Assembly (NCBI GenBank): GCA_902494815.1
Contig: CABUVB010000105.1
Coordinates: forward strand, 1 to 6,664
Length of the DNA: 6,664 nucleotides
DNA from: an uncultured Collinsella sp.
GTDB lineage: Bacteria; Actinomycetota; Coriobacteriia; Coriobacteriales; Coriobacteriaceae
Direction: 5' to 3'
Below the pieces are notes generated by a model. It was given only the letters and a program-made list of their open reading frames with translations, made no database searches and had not been told where the DNA came from. The position numbers were made by a program, and so were the translations under genes. Shown piece by piece: positions 1-4,888 of this stretch. The first letter of the stretch is position 1; every line of letters starts with the position of its first letter.

Positions 1-8
1 AAATAGGC

Positions 9-1073
9 ATGAACAACAGCCTCCGCGGTCGCGACTACATCAACATCCATGATCTCTCCTCCGAGGATTTCCGCTATCTCATCGATCTTGCCTGGAACCT
101 TAAGGCTCAGAAGAAGTCTGGTGTCGACCAGCGCTACTTCCCCGGCAAAAACGTCCTCGCCAACTTTGAGTGGGGCTCGACCCGTACTCGTTGCGCATTC
201 GAGACCTCCTGCAATGATTTGGGCATGGGCTTCACTTATCTGACCAACTCCCACATGGGTGACTGCGAGACCGTCAAGGATGCCATGCGCGTCTTTAACG
301 GCATGTACGATCTCATCGTCTACCGCGCACAGAAGGACGAGCAGTTCCTCTATGACGTCGCCGACCTGGTTGACATCCCGGTCATCAATGCCCTTACTCT
401 CGGCGATCACCCGACTCAGATGCTCGCTGACGCTCTTACGATGGAAGAGCAATGGGGCGGTCTGCGTACGAGCCGCGGCAAGAAGATGGCTTTCGTTGGC
501 AACTGCGCCGGCGCCCCAGTGTGGTATGGCCGTCTGTGCGCTATGCTCGACATGGACTTCCTCGCCATCGGCCCCGACGACCTCCGTCATCAGATGTGCA
601 AGGAAATGATCGAAGAGGTGGAGGCCTGCTACGCCAAGTACGCTCCCAATAGGACCTTTACCATCACCTCTGACCTCGATGCCTTGGATGGCGTTGACGT
701 TATCGTTACCGAGGAGTGGCGCTACATCAACCCCGAGTGCGGCGAAGAGGTTCTGGATCCCGACGACTACAACTCCTGGTTGGGCGATGCCGAGTCTCTG
801 TACCCCTATCGCGTCACCAGCGAGCTGTGCAAGCGCACCAACAATCCCGACATCTTCTGCATGCATGAGCTTCCCTCTGTCCACAACGCGGATCACCGTG
901 TTGGCAAGATGCTCCTCGACCAGTGCAAGAACGACCTTCATCGCGAGATCATCACCGAGGGTTTCGAGATTGCCGACGAGTGCTTTGAGGCCAACGCTTC
1001 GGTCATCTTCCGTGAGGCAGAGAACCGTCAGCACACCATCAAGGCCGTTATGTGTGCCCTTCTGGGTCTCTAG
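9..1073 (+). CDS. Ornithine carbamoyltransferase-like enzyme with altered acceptor site
   Basis: A 354-residue protein of the aspartate/ornithine carbamoyltransferase fold, slightly longer than usual OTCases (about 330). The N-terminal carbamoyl-phosphate half is well kept: GRDYINIHDLS near residue 7, FEWGSTRTRCAFE with STRTR at 57-61, YRAQ at 105-108 and DHPTQMLAD at 133-141. The C-terminal helix (DECFEANASVIFREAENRQHTIKAVM, in two parts around residues 323-348) is also OTCase-like. The acceptor half is not: the usual HCLP is MHELP (285-289, Cys to Glu), the DxWxSMG loop reads TEEWRYINPECG (234-245), and the GDARNN segment reads GNCAGAP (164-170). The fold and carbamoyl phosphate use are therefore well supported, but the acceptor is probably not ornithine. 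The ATG at 9 fits the family's N-terminus; any Shine-Dalgarno lies before the window. First visible gene of a unit with the transporter that follows. Substrate unknown. Confidence 0.88.
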   Translation: MNNSLRGRDYINIHDLSSEDFRYLIDLAWNLKAQKKSGVDQRYFPGKNVLANFEWGSTRTRCAFETSCNDLGMGFTYLTNSHMGDCETVKDAMRVFNGMYDLIVYRAQKDEQFLYDVADLVDIPVINALTLGDHPTQMLADALTMEEQWGGLRTSRGKKMAFVGNCAGAPVWYGRLCAMLDMDFLAIGPDDLRHQMCKEMIEEVEACYAKYAPNRTFTITSDLDALDGVDVIVTEEWRYINPECGEEVLDPDDYNSWLGDAESLYPYRVTSELCKRTNNPDIFCMHELPSVHNADHRVGKMLLDQCKNDLHREIITEGFEIADECFEANASVIFREAENRQHTIKAVMCALLGL

Positions 1074-1084
1074 GAGCTGCGTCA

Positions 1085-2350
1085 ATGGAAAATGCAAAGT
1101 TAAAGAGCAGCAAGGTTTACGCATGGGTTCTCGTAATCGCGCTCGGCCTTCTGTCTGCCGGCACGACCGGATCCTATAGCGTCATCGCGGGCTCCTTCGT
1201 CGCACCCGTGTGCGAGGAGTTCGGGTTTGACTATTCCATCTTCTCGTATTACTTCACCGCAACGCTCATTGGTCTTGCGGCAGCTCTTCCGTTTGTCGGA
1301 AAACTCATTCCCAAGGTCGTTGGCAAGGTTTGGCTCCCCGTCGTCGAGCTTATTTTGCTCGCTGCCGGCGCAGGCATGGCCTTCTACACCGAAGTCTGGA
1401 TGTTCATCGCCGCTGGCGCCCTGATTGGCGTTTGCTTCGCCTTCACCACCGGCGTCGCCATGTCCGACGTTATTGACCAGTGGTTCAAAAAATCTGGTGG
1501 CCTGGCAATTGGTCTCGCTTGGGCAGTGAACTCGATTTACATGCTCATCATGAGTCCCGTCATCACCTCTGTCATCGAGGCCGCTGGCTGGAGAACTGGT
1601 TATCTGGTGCTCGCCGGTGTTTCCGCAGTGCTCATTCTCCCAGCTTCCATTCTGATCATCCGCTACAAGCCTCAGGACAAGGGCATGCTGCCCTATGGCT
1701 ACGTCGAGGGCGAGACGGTCACCGAGACCGAGGAGACGACCGAGGATAGCACGCGTGGCGTTAGCTATGCGCGCGCCATTAAGTCGCCTGCCTTCTTCTT
1801 CTGCATCGGCTTCCTCTGTCTCGTTCAGCTCACTTGCTGCATGAACCAGCTCTTCCCGACGTATGCTTCCGAGGTTGGTTTTAGCCCCATGGTGGGCGGC
1901 TTCATGGTATCCGCTGCATCGCTCTTCGATCTGTTCCTCAATCCGATCGTCGGCACCACTTGCGATAGGTTCGGCAGCACGAAGGCCATTCTGGGCTGGC
2001 TCGCTGTCTCCATCCTCTCCTTTGTCATGCTCATGATGAGCAGCGGCAACTCGACGCTCAGCATCCTCGCAGCAGGCGTGAACGACGTAATGTACGTCAT
2101 CGCTGGCACTGCCTTGACCGTTTTGGTTATGGATGTCTTTGGCTCCCGCGATTTCGGTCGCATCTTCGCGCTGATCTGCTCCGTGGGCTATATCGTCGGC
2201 GCCTTTGGCATGCCCGTTATGATGAAGGTCTATGAGCTTGTCGGCTCCTTCCAGGGCGTCTTCATCTTCTGCATCGCATGCAACGTTATTATCGGCCTGT
2301 TCTTGCTGCTGGCAAAAAAGACTGGTAAGAACCTCTCCTGGGACGAATAG
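1085..2350 (+). CDS. Major facilitator superfamily transporter (OFA/OxlT-like)
   Basis: A 421-residue integral membrane protein with about 12 hydrophobic helices in two bundles, separated by an acidic Thr/Glu-rich cytoplasmic loop at 208-224. MFS marks are WFKKSGGLAIGLA (133-145) in the first half and the motif-A-like CDRFGSTKA (293-301) in the second. The overall look, with an N-terminal GSFVAPVCEEFG segment, is that of the oxalate/formate-antiporter-like MFS group, which moves small organic anions; the actual substrate cannot be read from sequence. I chose ATG 1085 over the in-frame ATG at 1052 because AGGAG at 1072-1076 sits 8 nt upstream. That ribosome binding site overlaps the stop codon of the carbamoyltransferase gene (gap 11 nt), so the two are probably cotranscribed and translationally coupled. 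The transporter likely imports the substrate or exports the product of that enzyme. A terminator follows at 2401. Confidence 0.9.
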   Translation: MENAKLKSSKVYAWVLVIALGLLSAGTTGSYSVIAGSFVAPVCEEFGFDYSIFSYYFTATLIGLAAALPFVGKLIPKVVGKVWLPVVELILLAAGAGMAFYTEVWMFIAAGALIGVCFAFTTGVAMSDVIDQWFKKSGGLAIGLAWAVNSIYMLIMSPVITSVIEAAGWRTGYLVLAGVSAVLILPASILIIRYKPQDKGMLPYGYVEGETVTETEETTEDSTRGVSYARAIKSPAFFFCIGFLCLVQLTCCMNQLFPTYASEVGFSPMVGGFMVSAASLFDLFLNPIVGTTCDRFGSTKAILGWLAVSILSFVMLMMSSGNSTLSILAAGVNDVMYVIAGTALTVLVMDVFGSRDFGRIFALICSVGYIVGAFGMPVMMKVYELVGSFQGVFIFCIACNVIIGLFLLLAKKTGKNLSWDE

Positions 2351-2361
2351 TTCGATTCGTC
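2342..2361 (+). repeat. Small hairpin spanning the transporter stop codon
   Basis: Arms GACGAAT (2342-2348) and ATTCGTC (2355-2361) pair perfectly around a 6-nt loop, and the transporter's TAG (2348-2350) lies at the left edge of the loop. No T-run follows, so it is not an intrinsic terminator by itself. It may protect the mRNA 3' end or be chance; the true terminator is 40 nt further on. Confidence 0.4.
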
Positions 2362-2400
2362 TTAGACATACGCTGTAGGGCTTAACCTGCAGCCGCTTTG

Positions 2401-2429
2401 GGGCATCGACTAACATCGGTGCCCTTTTT
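2401..2429 (+). terminator. Rho-independent terminator of the carbamoyltransferase-MFS unit
   Basis: Arms GGGCATCGA (2401-2409) and TCGGTGCCC (2416-2424) form a 9-bp stem with a single T-G wobble and a 6-nt loop, directly followed by TTTTT (2425-2429). It starts 51 nt after the transporter stop codon. Classic intrinsic terminator layout. Confidence 0.85.
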
Positions 2430-2434
2430 CATCG

Positions 2435-2467
2435 AATGTGACAAAGGAGCAGCCACTTTGTCACATT
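2435..2467. repeat. GTGACAAAG palindromic repeat, copy 1
   Basis: AATGTGACAAAG (2435-2446) and CTTTGTCACATT (2456-2467) are perfect 12-bp inverted arms around a 9-nt centre. It lies 6 nt beyond the terminator T-run. A second, imperfect copy is at 2748-2778, so this is an interspersed palindromic repeat and not a one-off hairpin. No T-run follows on either strand. The role is unknown: candidates are a REP-like element, a protein-binding site or an mRNA-stabilising hairpin. Confidence 0.75.
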
Positions 2468-2482
2468 GAGTGGCATGTAAAT

Positions 2483-2664
2483 CGAGGTCTAATACGTTTC
2501 CGAGAAGTGAACGGCCATACTTGGGCCTCCGAAGCATCGACATTTTTAGACGTCAAACCCGCAGGATTTGGCTGGCAAAACCGCAGGAAATTGCATCTCG
2601 AAAGTGCAGATGCTTCGGGGCCCGTTTTCACTCGTTCACTTCTCGGGAAAAGTATTAGACCTCG
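2483..2664. mobile_element. 182-bp MITE-like element with long terminal inverted repeats
   Basis: The left arm (2483-2538) starts CGAGGTCTAATAC and continues through GAGAAGTGAAC and GGGCC to CCGAAGCATC. The right arm (2609-2664) is its reverse complement, ending GTATTAGACCTCG, with mismatches only in a central stretch of each arm and a one-base length difference near TTTCC. The unpaired centre (2539-2608) contains AACCCGCAGGA and AACCGCAGGA as a short direct repeat. No transposase is encoded. Similar spurious ORFs on both strands follow from the symmetry. The layout suits a non-autonomous miniature inverted-repeat element or a large palindromic intergenic repeat. I see no clear target-site duplication. 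Confidence 0.65.
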
Positions 2665-2715
2665 TTGTATGGGGTGCGGCTGGAGGGTGGTCATCGTTCA
2701 GTAGCTACCTCTTCC

Positions 2716-2745
2716 TTGTGAATCGCCTGAAGCGCAAGGCATAAT
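2716..2745 (+). promoter_or_regulatory. Candidate sigma-70 promoter for the dihydrouridine synthase gene
   Basis: -35 TTGTGA (2716-2721; 4 of 6 consensus bases), an 18-nt spacer, then -10 CATAAT (2740-2745; 5 of 6). Transcription would start near 2752, so the leader would begin inside the second GTGACAAAG palindrome. Found by eye only. Confidence 0.45.
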
Positions 2746-2747
2746 GC

Positions 2748-2778
2748 ATGTGACAAAGGGACGGCCCCTTTGCCTCAT
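2748..2778. repeat. GTGACAAAG palindromic repeat, copy 2 (degenerate right arm)
   Basis: Left arm ATGTGACAAAGGG (2748-2760) and right arm CCCTTTGCCTCAT (2766-2778) pair at 11 of 13 positions around ACGGC. The left arm matches copy 1 (2435-2467) in ATGTGACAAAGG. The right arm reads GCCTCAT where copy 1 has GTCACAT. It ends 14 nt before the dihydrouridine synthase start codon and would form a stem-loop at the start of that gene's leader. Confidence 0.65.
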
Positions 2779-2792
2779 TGATTTGAGAGTAG

Positions 2793-3752
2793 ATGTTGAT
2801 GATTCTATCGTTGGCCCCTATGGAGGGGATTACCGGGCATGTGTTCCGTCGCGTGCATGCGGAGTGCTTCGGTGCGCTCGATTGCTATTACACGCCGTTT
2901 TTGCCGCCGCCGCGGGTGGGAAATCGCTTTGGCGGCAAGGCGTTTAAGGAGATCGATCCTGCCAATAACCAGGGGCTCAACGTAGTGCCTCAGCTGATGT
3001 CCAAGAACGCGGACGAGTTTGTGTGGGCGGCACAGGTGCTCGCCGACATGGGCTACCGCGAGGTCAATCTCAACTTGGGTTGCCCTTCGGGAACGGTTGT
3101 CGCCAAGGGCAAGGGCTCGGGTTTCTTGCGCAATCTCGACGAGCTCGAGGCGTTCTTAAGCGATGTGTGCGAGCGGTCGCCGTTGCCGGTATCGGTAAAG
3201 ACCAGGCTGGGGTTGGAACGCGATGACGAGTATGAACGTGTGCTCGATCTGTATTGCCGCATGCCGTTGGCAGAGCTGATTGTGCACCCGCGCGTACAGA
3301 AGGACCGTTATACGGGCTCGCCGCGCAAGGAGTTTTACGGCGAGACGCTGGAGCGTGCGCCGTTTCCGGTGGCCTATAACGGCGACATTTTCGATCTTGA
3401 GGATATGGACGCGCTGGCGGAGGCCTATCCCGACACGCGCCATGTAATGCTAGGGCGTGGCCTGCTCGCGAACCCCGCGCTGGCTCGCATGGTTAAGGGA
3501 GGTCCTGCTGCCACGGCAGCCGAACTGCAGCGTTTCCACGACACGCTGTTTGCGGTCTATGCAGAAGAGATTGGCGGCAACGCGGTCTTTCGCATGAAGG
3601 AGTGGTGGTTCTACGCCAAGTGCGCCTTCGCCGACCCCGCTACCGTTCACAAGCTCGTACGTAAGACCAAAAAGGTCGACGAATACCGCGCCGCCGTCGA
3701 GTGGGTCTTTCGCGAGCAGCCACTCGCACCCATAGCTCGCTTCCGCGGCTAG
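2793..3752 (+). CDS. tRNA-dihydrouridine synthase
   Basis: A 319-residue FMN-dependent TIM-barrel enzyme that reduces uridine to dihydrouridine in the tRNA D-loop or variable region. Family marks in order: LSLAPMEGITGHVFRR (5-20, FMN contact), NLGCPSG with the catalytic Cys at residue 97, SVKTRLG (134-140, Lys136/Arg138), LIVHPRVQKDRYTG with His165, VAYNGDI (193-199) and MLGRGLLANP (219-228, FMN phosphate binding), then a helical C-terminus with RMKEWWFY and RKTKKVDEY. Length is normal. The start is uncertain by two codons: ATG 2793 and ATG 2799 are in frame, and the only purine-rich stretch (GAGAG, 2785-2789) suits 2799 better by spacing. It stands alone, with its own candidate promoter and a palindrome 9 nt after the stop. 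Which tRNA position (DusA, B or C type) it modifies cannot be decided here. Confidence 0.93.
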   Translation: MLMILSLAPMEGITGHVFRRVHAECFGALDCYYTPFLPPPRVGNRFGGKAFKEIDPANNQGLNVVPQLMSKNADEFVWAAQVLADMGYREVNLNLGCPSGTVVAKGKGSGFLRNLDELEAFLSDVCERSPLPVSVKTRLGLERDDEYERVLDLYCRMPLAELIVHPRVQKDRYTGSPRKEFYGETLERAPFPVAYNGDIFDLEDMDALAEAYPDTRHVMLGRGLLANPALARMVKGGPAATAAELQRFHDTLFAVYAEEIGGNAVFRMKEWWFYAKCAFADPATVHKLVRKTKKVDEYRAAVEWVFREQPLAPIARFRG

Positions 3753-3761
3753 TTAGACATC

Positions 3762-3801
3762 GGGGACGTTCTTTAACGACTAGTCATTTAAGAACGTCCC
3801 C
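3762..3801. repeat. GGGGACGTTCTT palindromic repeat after the dus gene
   Basis: GGGGACGTTCTT (3762-3773) and AAGAACGTCCCC (3790-3801) are perfect 12-bp arms. The spacer contains the 8-bp palindrome GACTAGTC (3778-3785), so most of the 40 bp is symmetrical. It starts 9 nt after the dihydrouridine synthase stop codon but no T-run follows. The right half, AAGAACGTCC, recurs alone at 4504-4513 and as AAGAGCGTCC at 4870-4879. It may form the 3'-end hairpin of the dus mRNA. Confidence 0.7.
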
Positions 3802-3814
3802 AATGACTATGTTG

Positions 3815-3881
3815 CAAAAGCTGTACGTCAGCATCCAAAGATGTCGAAAAATGTCGACTTTGGATGCTGGCGTACATGTTT
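3815..3881. repeat. 67-nt hairpin repeat, copy A
   Basis: Identical to copy B (4889-4955) at 62 of 67 positions, same orientation, no gaps; all five differences are transitions. Inverted arms of 19 bp (3822-3840 and 3858-3876) include CAGCATCCAAAG and CTTTGGATGCTG, with one T-G wobble. The 17-nt loop holds ATGTCGA twice. The end lies 15 nt beyond the stop codon of the minus-strand ribbon-helix-helix gene. Read on that strand the stem is followed by GCTTTTG, so it may act as that gene's terminator. Confidence 0.8.
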
Positions 3882-3896
3882 GGGTGTGGTGGGTAA

Positions 3897-4163
3897 CTAG
3901 GCAATCATTGCATCAAGCGTGATGAGCTCCCTGAGTCGCTCCGTGCGTGTTTGCCCATGGCGCTTTGCTTTTGCATCAAAGGCTTCAAGGACCGATTCAC
4001 CCACACGTGCGGATAAAACAACGCTTGGCTCGTCAGAAATCGGCGGTCTTCCCAGCTTGATGGTGCGACCCTTCGGCCACTCATCTTTTTCGTATGCCTC
4101 CGCGGCCTTTTCCAACTCTCCGGGGGCAAATCCGATCATCTTTTCGAGTTGCTTAGCGTCCAT
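3897..4163 (-). CDS. Ribbon-helix-helix (CopG/antitoxin-like) protein
   Basis: An 88-residue protein. Its C-terminal part (about 48-84: SVVLSARVGESVLEAFDAKAKRHG, then QTRTERLRELI) has the beta-strand/helix/helix pattern of ribbon-helix-helix DNA-binding proteins. The N-terminal part has an acidic helix and a Gly-Arg-Pro linker (GRPPISDEP, 38-46) seen in actinobacterial CopG-type antitoxins. I chose ATG 4163 over the longer in-frame start at 4238 because a full AGGAGG (4168-4173) lies 4 nt upstream. Such proteins usually neutralise a toxin encoded next door and repress their own promoter. Here no toxin gene is visible on either side, so it is an orphan antitoxin or a stand-alone repressor. An inverted repeat over its promoter (4215-4240) fits autoregulation. 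It sits in a repeat-rich island between two direct repeat copies. Confidence 0.75.
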   Translation of the reverse strand: MDAKQLEKMIGFAPGELEKAAEAYEKDEWPKGRTIKLGRPPISDEPSVVLSARVGESVLEAFDAKAKRHGQTRTERLRELITLDAMIA

Positions 4164-4214
4164 AGCGCCTCCTATCGATTGGCATAATGTCGAGCGCTGG
4201 TTGTCGGAATCTCT

Positions 4215-4240
4215 TTTTGTATACAGTTTTGTAGACAAAA
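4215..4240. promoter_or_regulatory. Operator-like inverted repeat over the promoter
   Basis: TTTTGTATAC (4215-4224) and GTAGACAAAA (4231-4240) pair at 9 of 10 positions around a 6-nt centre. It covers the candidate -10 and the spacer of the ribbon-helix-helix gene's promoter, where an autorepressor would be expected to bind. Confidence 0.45.
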
Positions 4241-4246
4241 GTACAA
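4218..4246 (-). promoter_or_regulatory. Candidate promoter of the ribbon-helix-helix gene
   Basis: On the minus strand, -35 TTGTAC (4246-4241), a 17-nt spacer and -10 TATACA (4223-4218; 4 of 6 consensus bases). The -35 is weak (3 of 6). Transcription would start near 4211, giving a leader of about 48 nt that includes the AGGAGG. Confidence 0.4.
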
Positions 4247-4255
4247 GCAGCTTAT

Positions 4256-4271
4256 CAAGCTAATTAGCTTG
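4256..4271. promoter_or_regulatory. 16-bp perfect palindrome upstream of the promoter
   Basis: CAAGCTAATTAGCTTG is a perfect palindrome with no spacer, ten bases upstream of the candidate -35 of the ribbon-helix-helix gene. It is in the most AT-rich stretch of the window. It could be a second binding site for a dimeric regulator; as an RNA hairpin it would be poor because it lacks a loop. Confidence 0.4.
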
Positions 4272-4412
4272 TTTTGACTATTTTTTTCGATAGAAAATGA
4301 GCGTCGATGGCTTCGATATTTCTTCATTTTTCAGTTTGGAACATGAGCGCTCATTGAACTTGCAGAGGGGGGCACTTTAACAAACTATCGAGATTCTGGC
4401 CAGGAGCTTTCA

Positions 4413-4435
4413 CTGGTCTTCGGTGGTGAGACCAG
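4413..4435. repeat. Hairpin CTGGTCT/AGACCAG
   Basis: Arms CTGGTCT (4413-4419) and AGACCAG (4429-4435) pair perfectly around a 9-nt loop. It is followed 4 nt later by another strong hairpin at 4440-4464. No T-run follows. Confidence 0.5.
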
Positions 4436-4439
4436 CTTA

Positions 4440-4464
4440 ATTCGCGACACAGTGTGTCGCGAAT
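4440..4464. repeat. Perfect 11-bp hairpin rich in CpG
   Basis: ATTCGCGACAC (4440-4450) and GTGTCGCGAAT (4454-4464) are perfect inverted arms with the 3-nt loop AGT. Very stable as RNA or cruciform DNA. No T-run follows, so it is not an ordinary intrinsic terminator. It is part of a tandem hairpin pair with 4413-4435. Confidence 0.6.
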
Positions 4465-4566
4465 GGGAGTAGTCGTTAGGTGTCCTTCAATGGCTACTCA
4501 TATAAGAACGTCCAAGTGCCGGATTTTGTCATTTAGTGTCGTTCTCAGCGACTATTCTGGAGGGTC

Positions 4567-4596
4567 GTGGTCAAAAAAGGGCAAATATGAGTACTG
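4567..4596 (+). repeat. 30-nt interspersed motif, left copy
   Basis: Starts GTGGTCAAAAAA and ends GCAAATATGAGTACTG. It matches the reverse complement of 4767-4796 at 29 of 30 positions. The two copies point towards each other and bound a 230-bp segment. Upstream of each is a similar G-rich stretch (GGAGGGTC versus GAGAGGAC). Confidence 0.75.
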
Positions 4597-4630
4597 TTGC
4601 CATTATGGTTGCATTTACTTTGCTATAAAT

Positions 4631-4672
4631 AGTAGCTCCTGATGAGATTTGTTCCCATTAGGAGCTACTTTT
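4631..4672 (+). terminator. Strong hairpin with T-rich tail (terminator-like)
   Basis: AGTAGCTCCTGATG (4631-4644) and CATTAGGAGCTACT (4656-4669) form a 14-bp stem with one G-T wobble around an 11-nt loop, followed by TTT then ATT (4670-4675). It looks like an intrinsic terminator on the plus strand, yet no gene is visible just upstream. It lies between the inverted 30-nt motifs, so it may end an unrecognised short RNA. Confidence 0.55.
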
Positions 4673-4766
4673 ATTGAACGTATGAGGAGAAATAACGTCG
4701 TCTGCGGACGAGTGGAACGTTGAATAGTTCCTGAAGTGATCAAAATCGCTGCTACTAAACAGGTAG

Positions 4767-4796
4767 CAGTACTCATATTTGCCTTTTTTTGACCAC
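4767..4796 (-). repeat. 30-nt interspersed motif, right copy (inverted)
   Basis: Read on the minus strand it matches 4567-4596 with a single A/G difference in the purine run. Next to it on the same strand is a small hairpin GCTAC/GTAGC (4767-4763 with 4755-4751). Both copies could be read as the peptide WSKKGKYEYC, but the flanking codons differ entirely, so the DNA is repeated and not a protein domain. Confidence 0.75.
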
Positions 4797-4888
4797 AGTC
4801 CTCTCGGAAACCTTTCCAGAGGCGTCAAACAGCCATAATCCAAAGGTCGCCTCAAACAAATAGCCGGCTAAGAGCGTCCATGACTACC

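Noticed and set aside
1100..2416. 438-codon minus-strand ORF antisense to the transporter
   Set aside because: It mirrors a clear 12-TM transporter; its highly charged, low-complexity translation is typical of antisense reading of a GC-biased gene. No start signal.
2438..2704. 88-codon plus-strand ORF, and similar ORFs on both strands, across the intergenic palindromes
   Set aside because: It runs through a palindrome and both arms of the 182-bp inverted repeat. The ORFs on the two strands resemble each other only because of that symmetry. No ribosome binding site or known domain.
2744..2947. 67-codon ORF starting in the second GTGACAAAG palindrome
   Set aside because: It overlaps the dihydrouridine synthase in another frame; its N-terminus is only the translated repeat.
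3803..3922. Possible small peptide (LYVSIQRCRKMSTLDAGVHV-like) read from the 67-nt repeat, also seen in copy B
   Set aside because: The shared reading frame follows from the near-identical DNA. The differences favour base pairing over codon conservation (Val/Thr, Arg/Lys and Ser/Pro changes against only one silent change), and no ribosome binding site is present.
4274..4302. TTGACT at 4274-4279 as a plus-strand -35 box
   Set aside because: Five of six bases match, but no acceptable -10 lies 16-18 nt downstream.
4298..4381. 27-residue ORF starting ATGAGCGTCGATGG
   Set aside because: No Shine-Dalgarno sequence before the ATG, no recognisable domain, and it crosses the palindrome ATGAGCGCTCAT. 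A very short peptide cannot be supported from sequence alone.
4658..4855. 65-codon minus-strand ORF containing WSKKGKYEYC
   Set aside because: The peptide recurs only because the 30-nt DNA motif is inverted and repeated; flanking residues differ. It ends within the terminator-like hairpin and has no ribosome binding site.
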